A stretch of DNA of 26,792 bases, from positions 1-26,792 of the forward strand of contig DATBLQ010000063.1 in NCBI GenBank assembly GCA_036555325.1. The letters run 5' to 3'. Source of the stretch: DATBLQ01 sp036555325 (lineage in GTDB: Bacteria > Pseudomonadota > Alphaproteobacteria > Rhizobiales > Aestuariivirgaceae). A program made the position numbers and the translations under genes. The stretch's first letter is position 1, and each line of letters starts with the position of its first letter. Positions 6,247-13,466 of the stretch are shown in pieces. The notes beneath the pieces are model-generated. The model ran no database searches, was not told the origin of the DNA, and saw nothing but the letters and a program-made list of their open reading frames with translations.

Positions 6247-7497
6247 CTATTGCTCATAGGAAATGCGATAGATGGCCCCTGCCAGGTCGTCCGAAACCAG
6301 CAGCGATCCATCAGAGAGCTGAGCTATATCCACTGGCCGACCCAGATACTCGCCCGTTTCCAGAAGCCATCCTTCGGCGAACGGGGTCGTATCACCCGCC
6401 GTTCCATCTTCATTGAGCGGAGTGAACATGACTCGCGCGCCAACAGGTTTGGTACGGTTCCACGACCCGTGCTGGGCTGAGAAGATCCCGCCGCGATACT
6501 TCTCCGGAAACGACGTTCCGCTGTAAAACGTCATTCCCAGATCGGCAGCATGCGCGACATGCTCGACTTCGGGGAAAACAGCGTCCTTGGGCGGCTCGCT
6601 GTCTTTGTACTCGACGGTGCGAACCTTGCCGCCGCCGTACCATGGAAAGCCGAAATGCTGGCCGGCTTTGGCGGCCCGGTTGAGTTCGCCCGGTGGGACA
6701 TCGTCTCCCATGCCGTCCACTTGGTTGTCATTGAACCAGAGTTCGCCGTTCTTCGGGTTGAAATCATGCCCCACCGAATTACGTACTCCATAGGCATAGA
6801 CTTCCCGGTTTTTGCCGCTGCGGTCCAATCGGATTATCCCGCCGATGCCCCATTCGTTATAGAGATCGGATTTTTCCTTCGGGGGTACGTTGAAGGGCTG
6901 CCCGAGTGAAATATAGAGCTTGTTGTCTGGCCCCACCCTGCACACGCGGGCGGTGTGGTTAAATGATTCCTCATCCGTCGGGATCAGTTTGCCTTGCGGC
7001 ACGATCTCCGCCACCGCAACATCCGGGCTTTCATAGAAAAATTCTGCCGCCGGGAACATCAGCACGCGGTTTTGCTCGATCACGAACAGGAATCCATCCT
7101 TGCTGAAGCAAACCCCGTTGGGGATCTTAAGATCAATTGTTGGTGCAAACTGCTTTACTTCGTCAGCGACCCGGTCCTTATTGCGATCAGTCACGACCCA
7201 AACGTCCGATTTGCGAGTGCCCACGAACACGGCGATGCCCTGGGGACCAACCGCCATGTGACGGGCATCCGGTACAACTGCAAACAAGCTGATCTTGAAA
7301 CCCTCAGGCAACTTGATCTTCTCGAGATTCTTGCGGATCTGGTCAGCGTAGGAACCGGTCTGCTCTATGGTCTGCCAGTCGGCGCCGCCGCCGGTCGATT
7401 TCATCTGTCCGAGTGTCTTGATCGTATCCTGCGCGCTCACGAGGCTTGTGGAGAGCAACAGACCTGCTACGGCAAAGGCAAAGGTATTCGCACGCAT
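6247..7497 (-). CDS. Periplasmic PQQ-dependent sugar dehydrogenase-like protein (sorbosone/aldose dehydrogenase, GSDH family)
   Basis: A 416-residue exported beta-propeller protein related to L-sorbosone dehydrogenases and soluble aldose dehydrogenases, which oxidise sugars or aldehydes with PQQ. The start ATG 7497 is fixed by AGGAGG five bases upstream and by the signal peptide MRANTFAFAVAGLLLSTSLVSA; an in-frame upstream ATG (7548) would place 17 polar residues before the signal. Family stretches visible include LPEGFKISLFA, YGVRNSVGHDFNP, LWFNDNQVDGMGDDVPPGELN, GFPWYGGG and HGSWNRTKPVG. It heads a co-directional set with cytochrome c and pqqABCDE, which strongly supports PQQ as cofactor. 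The substrate is not determined; some members of this fold lack PQQ. Confidence 0.88.
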   Translation of the reverse strand: MRANTFAFAVAGLLLSTSLVSAQDTIKTLGQMKSTGGGADWQTIEQTGSYADQIRKNLEKIKLPEGFKISLFAVVPDARHMAVGPQGIAVFVGTRKSDVWVVTDRNKDRVADEVKQFAPTIDLKIPNGVCFSKDGFLFVIEQNRVLMFPAAEFFYESPDVAVAEIVPQGKLIPTDEESFNHTARVCRVGPDNKLYISLGQPFNVPPKEKSDLYNEWGIGGIIRLDRSGKNREVYAYGVRNSVGHDFNPKNGELWFNDNQVDGMGDDVPPGELNRAAKAGQHFGFPWYGGGKVRTVEYKDSEPPKDAVFPEVEHVAHAADLGMTFYSGTSFPEKYRGGIFSAQHGSWNRTKPVGARVMFTPLNEDGTAGDTTPFAEGWLLETGEYLGRPVDIAQLSDGSLLVSDDLAGAIYRISYEQ

Positions 7498-7626
7498 GTC
7501 TTCCTCCTGTTCGTTTCCTGACCCAGCCCATTGACGGAAGTCTAGCAATGTTCTCTTTGCCGCGTCGAGATGTAAGCGTGGAGTTGGTGGAAAGATGTTA
7601 TAGCTTTCTGCGCCTCACTTCTCGCA

Positions 7627-9684
7627 ATGAGCATGAATTCAGCCCGTAACACCTTCCTGATCGGCATCGATACCGGCGGCACCTACACGGATGCGGCGAT
7701 AATTTCGCAACGCGACTATCGGGTCGTAGCTTCCGCCAAGGCGCTTACCACCAAGGGAGATCTCGCGGTCGGTGTTGGTGAGGCGCTGCAGAAGGCGTGT
7801 GCCACGTTGCTTGGGCGCTATGCGCCTGCCGATATCTCGCTCGTATCGGTTTCCACCACCCTCGCCACGAACGCAGTGGTTGAAGGTCACGGCTCGCCTA
7901 TATGCGTTATTTTGATTGGTTTCGATGTTTCCATGGCGCAGCGGTCAGGAGTAGGGGCAGCATTTCCAAATATGCCTGTCGTGAGGATCGAAGGCGGGCA
8001 TGATCATAACGGAGACGAACAGCGCCCCCTTGATGAGGCGGCGCTCGCCGCTGTCATACGCCAGCATGGCGACACCGTTGATGCATTTGCTGTCGCAGCA
8101 CAATTCGCCGTACGCAACCCCAAGCACGAGCATCGTGCCCGCGACATCATAGTCGCGAAGACCGGCAAGCCGGTCACTTTGTCTTGCGAACTTTCGATGG
8201 CCCTCGATGCTCCGCGTCGAGCGCTGACCGCCGCGCTTAACGCGCGACTCATTTCACCCATAGTCAGACTAATAGATGCGGTGCGGGGCGTTATGCAAAG
8301 TTTAGACCTCACCTGCCCGCTCATGATCGCCAAGGGCGACGGCTCATTGGCCCTCGCCAGTACAGTAATGCATCGTCCTATCGAAACTGTGCTGTCAGGC
8401 CCGGCAGCCAGCCTGGTTGGTGCCCGATGGCTGTCCGGCCTGGACGATTTCATCATGTCGGATATGGGAGGAACCACAACCGATCTTGCGATTCTTCAGG
8501 GCGGCCGGCCGAAAATCACGGAGGACGGTGCTGACGTCGGCGGTTGGCGAACGATGGTCAAGGCCATTGAGGTCAGGACGCTTGGGCTTGGCGGCGATAG
8601 TGAAATTGCAATTGCGACCGATGGCAGCTTTTCAATCGGACCTCAACGGATCGTGCCGATATCGTTGATAGGCGCACATTTCCCGGAGGTCATCACCGCT
8701 CTTGCAGCAGAGCTCGCCGAGCCGCAAATCCATTCACTGGCGGCGAAATTCATCATGCGGCCGCTCGGATCGAAAAATATCGCTCCATCGGCGCAGACAA
8801 TGTCTTCCCGCGAAAACCAGATTCTCGACGCAGTTGGTCTGCGGCCTACGCCGCTGCAAAAGGTAGCGGCAAGCGCCGGGGCTCAGCGAGCGGTGGGTAG
8901 CTTGCGACGGAAGGGCCTGGTTCAGATTGCCGGCTTCACTCCCTCCGATGCAGCTCATGTCCTGGCCATGCAAGACAACTGGTCTCGCGAGGCTGCTCTT
9001 TCTGCAGCGAAACTCATGGTTCGAATGCGAGAGATGAGGGCCCCGACCGAACAAGGAGCACAAGCCTTTGCCCAAGATGTCTGGAACGACGTGGTGGCCC
9101 TCAGTGCTCGGGCGGTACTTGATGAAGCGCTTGGCGCGCGAGGCCTCCTCGAAGACGGCGAAGGAAAGTTGCTGCGTGCGGTGTGCCGCGCCAACGACAC
9201 CATCGGCCTTGCGCATATTCGCATTTCCCCGACCGTCCCGGTGGTGGCGGTGGGTGCGCCTGTCAGGGTCTATTACGGCGAGGTCGGCAAGCGGCTTGAT
9301 GCGCACATCGTGTTTCCCGATTTTTGTGATGTAGCCAACGCAGTGGGGGCGGCGATGGGGTCCGTTGCCCGCACCGTGACTGTAGAAGTAACGAAAGATT
9401 CCGAAGGGGTGTTTCGAATTCATGGACCGTCTGTGACGGAGCTAACGAGCAGCGCAAAGGCGGCGGTTGATCTGGCCACCGAAGTGGCACGCGAGACCGC
9501 GCGTCAATCAGTGCTGGCCATGGGAGCGGGTGAACCCGAATTGCGGATCACGATTGAGAAAAAAGTGGTGCCCGATGCAATTGATGACAGTGCAATATTC
9601 GCCGCAACTGTGACGGTAGAGGCAATCGGGCGGCCGGTTCAATCCACCCTTCGCGAGGAACGCCGAGGCAAGGCTTCAACCTAG
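7627..9684 (+). CDS. Hydantoinase/oxoprolinase family protein, HyuA-like subunit
   Basis: A 685-residue protein of the HyuA/N-methylhydantoinase A/acetone carboxylase beta family, ATP-dependent enzymes opening or carboxylating small carbonyl substrates. The phosphate-binding motif DTGGTYTD (15-22) and the second ASKHA motif DMGGTTTDLAIL mark the actin-like nucleotide-binding core; EVRTLGLGGDSEI follows. The start ATG 7627 has only a poor ribosome site, and ATG 7633 is a close alternative. It is divergent from the PQQ cassette (129 bases between starts) and convergent with the ABC permease, overlapping it by 4 bases. No HyuB partner is encoded next to it, unlike typical hyuAB loci. The substrate is unknown. 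Confidence 0.88.
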   Translation: MSMNSARNTFLIGIDTGGTYTDAAIISQRDYRVVASAKALTTKGDLAVGVGEALQKACATLLGRYAPADISLVSVSTTLATNAVVEGHGSPICVILIGFDVSMAQRSGVGAAFPNMPVVRIEGGHDHNGDEQRPLDEAALAAVIRQHGDTVDAFAVAAQFAVRNPKHEHRARDIIVAKTGKPVTLSCELSMALDAPRRALTAALNARLISPIVRLIDAVRGVMQSLDLTCPLMIAKGDGSLALASTVMHRPIETVLSGPAASLVGARWLSGLDDFIMSDMGGTTTDLAILQGGRPKITEDGADVGGWRTMVKAIEVRTLGLGGDSEIAIATDGSFSIGPQRIVPISLIGAHFPEVITALAAELAEPQIHSLAAKFIMRPLGSKNIAPSAQTMSSRENQILDAVGLRPTPLQKVAASAGAQRAVGSLRRKGLVQIAGFTPSDAAHVLAMQDNWSREAALSAAKLMVRMREMRAPTEQGAQAFAQDVWNDVVALSARAVLDEALGARGLLEDGEGKLLRAVCRANDTIGLAHIRISPTVPVVAVGAPVRVYYGEVGKRLDAHIVFPDFCDVANAVGAAMGSVARTVTVEVTKDSEGVFRIHGPSVTELTSSAKAAVDLATEVARETARQSVLAMGAGEPELRITIEKKVVPDAIDDSAIFAATVTVEAIGRPVQSTLREERRGKAST

Positions 9685-10817
9685 TCCAACGTTCGGCGGA
9701 AACGCAAAAGCGCCACTCCGGCAAAGGCGAACGCGAACATCAGGAGTGCCCCGATTTCCCACTTCATGTCGATGAATGTCGACCCCTTGAGCATGATCCC
9801 GCGGACAACCCGCAAGAAATGGGTTAGGGGCAGCATTTCGCCGAGGAACTGGGCCCATCCTGGCATGCCGCCAAACGGAAACATGAAGCCCGAAAGAAGA
9901 ATGGACGGTAGAAAGAAGAAGAAGGTTAACTGCATCGCCTGCATTTGAGTGCGGGCAAGGGTGGAAAAAGTATAACCGAGCAACACCAGTGCGATGATGT
10001 AGATGATCAGTGCCGCAAGCAGCAGCGCCACTGAGCCTACAAACGGCACATCGAACAAAAGCTTGGCGAACGTGAGGATAAGGGTGACCTGCACGGCTCC
10101 GATTCCAATATAGGGAGTGATCTTCCCCGTCATCAGTTCCAACGGCTGTAGCGGCATTGCCAGGAGATTCTCCATTGTGCCGCGTTCGACCTCGCGCGTC
10201 AGCGCCATTGCGGTCATCATAACCATCGTCATCTGCAGGATGACACCAAGAAGTCCCGGGACGATGTTGTATTGGGTTATTCCTTCCGGATTGTAGCGAC
10301 GATGCACGAGGATCTGCAGTTCATGGTTATTTTTCCGCTCGGCATCCTCTTCGCTGCCGAGTTCCCGTTGCAGGGCTCTTGCCGCTACCTGATCGAGCGC
10401 CGCCAATGCACCGCTTGCCGCCGCCGGGTCCGAGGCATCTGCCTCGACCAATATCTGCGGGTGGTCGCCGCGTTGCGCTCGGCGGCCAAGATCGCTTGGA
10501 ATCGTCACCAGGAATGTGGTCTCCCCGGTTGCCATCAGAGTTTCAGCTTCGGCGGCGGTCGAGGGTAAACGCGTGATCCGGTAGTAGCCCGTGTTTTCCA
10601 GGCTCGCAATGAGCGCACGGGAAAACCGGTCGTGACTGAGGTCGAGCACAGCGGTTGATAGGTTCTTCGGATCCGTGCTTATGGCAAACCCGAAAAGCAG
10701 CAGTTGCAGGACAGGAACGCCGAGCATCATCGCGAAGGTGAAACGGTCCCGCCGGACCTGTATGAACTCCTTTCCGAGGACTGCCAACACGCGATTTAGA
10801 GAAAAGCGCAGACTCAT
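9681..10817 (-). CDS. ABC-2 type exporter permease (YbhS/YbhR-like)
   Basis: A 378-residue inner-membrane permease of the ABC-2 class. The N-terminus carries VLGKEFIQVRRDRFTFAMM before the first membrane helix (about 29-47), then a large extracytoplasmic domain (about 50-185), then a cluster of five hydrophobic helices to the C-terminus, the usual architecture of YbhS/YbhR proteins. The start ATG overlaps the ATPase stop by 4 bases (10814-10817). In E. coli the related system has two permeases, whereas only one is present here, so it may act as a homodimer. The substrate is unknown; related systems export drugs. The stop overlaps that of the convergent hydantoinase gene. Confidence 0.92.
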   Translation of the reverse strand: MSLRFSLNRVLAVLGKEFIQVRRDRFTFAMMLGVPVLQLLLFGFAISTDPKNLSTAVLDLSHDRFSRALIASLENTGYYRITRLPSTAAEAETLMATGETTFLVTIPSDLGRRAQRGDHPQILVEADASDPAAASGALAALDQVAARALQRELGSEEDAERKNNHELQILVHRRYNPEGITQYNIVPGLLGVILQMTMVMMTAMALTREVERGTMENLLAMPLQPLELMTGKITPYIGIGAVQVTLILTFAKLLFDVPFVGSVALLLAALIIYIIALVLLGYTFSTLARTQMQAMQLTFFFFLPSILLSGFMFPFGGMPGWAQFLGEMLPLTHFLRVVRGIMLKGSTFIDMKWEIGALLMFAFAFAGVALLRFRRTLD

Positions 10818-11731
10818 GAAGCTGTTCCACCTGCTTGGCCCATGAGATCGATCAAGACATCTTCAAGGGAAGTGTCGCCAGTCTTGACTCGCACCGACTT
10901 GCCCTTGGTCGCCGCATCAAGCGCGTTTTTGAGAGCTGCAGAATCTCTGCCCACAACATGCAAGGTCGCACCGAAGGAAGCAACTTGATCGACACCTTCT
11001 CTTTCTTCAAGTTCGCTTGCGATCGTGGCCAGGCCTGGTCCCTCCACGACGTACACCACTAGTCCCGATCTGGCGACGATCTCGTCGGTCGTGCCGGTCA
11101 TTAGAAGAACGCCATTGGAAATGTAGGTGAGACGGTGGCAGCGTTCAGCTTCATCCATGTAGTGGGTAGAGACCAGAACGGTCAGACCGTCGGCGGCGCG
11201 GCGATGAAGCTCATCCCAAAATAGGCGACGAGCTTTTGGATCAACACCGGCAGTCGGCTCGTCGAGAAGGAGCAGTTTGGGCTTGTGCATCAAGGAAGCG
11301 GCAAGCGCTAATCGTTGTTTCCACCCCCCCGATAAAGTTCCGACCAGCTGATTCTTCCGGTCGGAAAGCCCCAGTTCATCCAAAACGCCGCTCACGTGTT
11401 TCGCCACGGGCGTAAGATCGTAGAGCTTTGCGACAAACGCCAGATTTTCCGCGATAGTCAAATCCTCGTAATAGGTGAAGCGTTGCGTCATGTATCCAAC
11501 TTCGCGTTTGATTTCCTGACTCTCGGTCAAGACATTGCGACCGAGAACGGTGCCGCTTCCCGCATCCGGCGTCAGCAATCCGCAAATCATTCGGATGGTC
11601 GTTGTCTTGCCCGAGCCGTTGGGCCCGAGAAAACCCATGATTTCACCTTTCTCCAAGGTGAGCGAAACCCCGTTGACCGCGATCTTGTCGCCGAAGCGTT
11701 TGACCAGTCCCTGAACCGACGCGACGCTCAT
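10814..11731 (-). CDS. ABC exporter ATP-binding protein (YbhF-like, single ATPase domain)
   Basis: A 305-residue cytoplasmic ATPase energising the neighbouring ABC-2 permease. Walker A is GPNGSGKT (36-43), the ABC signature is LSGGWKQR (133-140), Walker B is LLLLDE (153-158) followed by the D-loop AGVDP, and the switch histidine lies in STHYMDEA. The W in the signature is usual for this subfamily. E. coli YbhF carries two fused ATPase domains; this protein has one and must dimerise. A C-terminal domain of about 85 residues follows the nucleotide-binding domain. Both ends overlap neighbours by ATGA, so it is coupled to the fusion protein and the permease. Confidence 0.95.
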   Translation of the reverse strand: MSVASVQGLVKRFGDKIAVNGVSLTLEKGEIMGFLGPNGSGKTTTIRMICGLLTPDAGSGTVLGRNVLTESQEIKREVGYMTQRFTYYEDLTIAENLAFVAKLYDLTPVAKHVSGVLDELGLSDRKNQLVGTLSGGWKQRLALAASLMHKPKLLLLDEPTAGVDPKARRLFWDELHRRAADGLTVLVSTHYMDEAERCHRLTYISNGVLLMTGTTDEIVARSGLVVYVVEGPGLATIASELEEREGVDQVASFGATLHVVGRDSAALKNALDAATKGKSVRVKTGDTSLEDVLIDLMGQAGGTAS

Positions 11732-12678
11732 GTTTTCGGCACAAGCCTGGCATCCACAATAAGCCCGGGCTGCAAAACGGAATTCGATTGGTCGGGCTTG
11801 GCTTCAATCCGGTAGATCAGCTTTTGCCGTCGATCCACCGAGTAGATGACAGGCGGGGTAAACTCGGGTTCGCGCGACACATAGCTCACCGAAGCCATGA
11901 GGCCGGCAGGACAGCCATTGCATGAAATCAAAAGTTTTGATCCCAAAGCCAACGCCGCACGGTCGGGTTCCGCCGCAAACAGAGTTAGTTTGATCGCGCC
12001 ATCGGGAAGAAACGAAACGATGGGGGCGCTCGGGCCGGAAATCTCGCCGGGGTTGAGGAGGATATCGCTGACCTCGCCATTCGAGGGAGCCCTGACCTGC
12101 CGCTGCTCCAGACGCCATTGCGCGGCATCCACGGCAGCGCTCGCTTGAGCGATTTTTTGAAGTTGCGCCGCCAGCTCGTCCGGGCGGGCGCCGGTGCGTG
12201 CAACGCGCAGCCGGTCGGCAGTCTCCTTGACTTTGGCCTCCGCCGTGGCTCGGGCAGCTTCTGCTTGATCATAGCTCGCCTTGCTCGTTATGCCCTGGCT
12301 GTAAAGATCGCGGGCTCGGTTGAACGCCAGTTGGGCTTCTTGCAGCTGTGCCTTGGTGGCGCCAAGAGACGCTTCGATGGCGGAGATTTCGTCCTCCCGC
12401 AGGCCCTTCCTCATATTGGCGTGTTGCGAACGGGCTTCTGCCAGCCGAGCCTCGGCCTCGAGCCGTTCGAGAACAGCGTCATGTTTCTCCAATTCGGCGA
12501 TGACGGAGCCCTTCTCGGCGAGCTCGCCGCGGCGGACCAGTACGCTCTCAATGCGGGCGGTAAAAACCGGAGCGATCCAAACGTATTCGCCCTCGACATA
12601 GCCAGTGAGTTGCGGCGTGGCCTCGTCAGGACAGGCTGAAAGCCAGGAAAACAGCGCAATCGTGCACAACCACGTCAT
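11728..12678 (-). CDS. HlyD-type membrane fusion protein, probable lipoprotein (YbhG-like)
   Basis: A 316-residue periplasmic adaptor of the ABC exporter. The N-terminal hydrophobic segment ends in a lipobox-like LSAC with Cys at residue 16, suggesting a lipid anchor instead of a transmembrane one; the n-region lacks the usual Lys/Arg, so this is uncertain. Next come the first half of a lipoyl/barrel-sandwich domain (YVWIAPVFTARIESVLVRRG), a long alpha-helical hairpin rich in Ala/Glu/Arg (about 70-190), the returning lipoyl half (QRQVRAPSNGEVSDILLNPGE) and a beta-barrel domain. It overlaps the regulator's stop by ATGA (12675-12678) and is the first transport gene of the operon. Confidence 0.92.
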   Translation of the reverse strand: MTWLCTIALFSWLSACPDEATPQLTGYVEGEYVWIAPVFTARIESVLVRRGELAEKGSVIAELEKHDAVLERLEAEARLAEARSQHANMRKGLREDEISAIEASLGATKAQLQEAQLAFNRARDLYSQGITSKASYDQAEAARATAEAKVKETADRLRVARTGARPDELAAQLQKIAQASAAVDAAQWRLEQRQVRAPSNGEVSDILLNPGEISGPSAPIVSFLPDGAIKLTLFAAEPDRAALALGSKLLISCNGCPAGLMASVSYVSREPEFTPPVIYSVDRRQKLIYRIEAKPDQSNSVLQPGLIVDARLVPKT

Positions 12679-13340
12679 CGGCGGTGCATTTCGGAACTCT
12701 GGGCGAGAAGATCGATGCTGGCGGAAATTTGATGTTTCAAGGCCTTGAGTTCACGCTCCCCGATCTCTCGCCAACCCATCCGCCTCAGCGCGCCGGCACG
12801 TGCAATTCGGAACAGCAACACCTGACCAAGAAGGCTGAATACGGCAATCTTTGACTCTTCACTTTCGGGATCGCCTCCGGTCGCGTTCGCCCAAAGCACG
12901 CATAGCCGGCGGTGCATCGGCTCCATGAACTTCTCGTAAAGTATGTCGAATGCAGGAGAAGGATCCATCTGCTCGCGCACAACGACCCGTATGAAACTCG
13001 CCACTTCCGGCGTTGCCAGGATAAACCTAGTCATGCCGTAGAGAGCATCTTTCAAAGCCTCGCGAGCGCTGGCGGACGAATGGGCGACTTCCAGGCCAAG
13101 ATGGTGGCTAAGGCCTGCGCGCACCTTCTCGGTGATGTGGTCGAGGCACGCGCGATACAGCTGTTCTTTGCCCCCAAAATGATAGGCTATTCCCGCGATA
13201 TTCACCCCGGCCGCCTTCGCGACATCGCGGATTGAGGTCCCATCGAATCCACGGCGGCCAAAAGCCTCAATCGCTGCCGCCAGAAGCTTCTGCCGGGTAT
13301 CTGAAGCCTCCTCTTTCGCATTTTGTCGGCTAGGAACCAT
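12675..13340 (-). CDS. TetR-family repressor (CecR-like)
   Basis: A 221-residue one-component regulator. The N-terminal helix-turn-helix is clear: TRQKLLAAAIEAFGRRGFDG, then TSIRDVAKAAGVNIAGIAYHFGGKEQLYRA. The C-terminal ligand domain with VVREQMDPSPAFDILYEKFMEPM resembles the CecR (YbiH) type that controls ybhG-F-S-R in E. coli. Here it is likewise the first gene of an exporter operon and is coupled by ATGA to the fusion protein. A perfect palindrome 13-26 bases upstream of its start suggests autoregulation. The divergent histidine kinase gene may share this control region. The inducer is unknown. Confidence 0.93.
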   Translation of the reverse strand: MVPSRQNAKEEASDTRQKLLAAAIEAFGRRGFDGTSIRDVAKAAGVNIAGIAYHFGGKEQLYRACLDHITEKVRAGLSHHLGLEVAHSSASAREALKDALYGMTRFILATPEVASFIRVVVREQMDPSPAFDILYEKFMEPMHRRLCVLWANATGGDPESEESKIAVFSLLGQVLLFRIARAGALRRMGWREIGERELKALKHQISASIDLLAQSSEMHRR

Positions 13341-13352
13341 GGGATGTTTTTG

Positions 13353-13366
13353 ATCAAACGTTTGAT
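13353..13366. promoter_or_regulatory. Palindromic operator, probable TetR-family binding site
   Basis: ATCAAACGTTTGAT is a perfect 14-base palindrome centred between 13359 and 13360, with T/A flanks two bases further out. It lies 13 bases before the TetR gene start and about 100 bases before the divergent kinase start. Symmetry, size and position fit an autoregulatory operator of the adjacent repressor. Confidence 0.7.
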
Positions 13367-13466
13367 TAAAGTCAAGTTGGAATCCACCAAGCCACCTCCG
13401 TTCAACGGCCCGTTAAGGATTGAAACGTAGTTTCCAAAGAGTTCAGGGGGTTTAAGGAGCTCACCT

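Noticed and set aside
13379..13402. Possible EcfG promoter before the hybrid kinase (GGAAT-N15-CGTT)
   Set aside because: Both the last -35 base and the spacer length deviate from the consensus.
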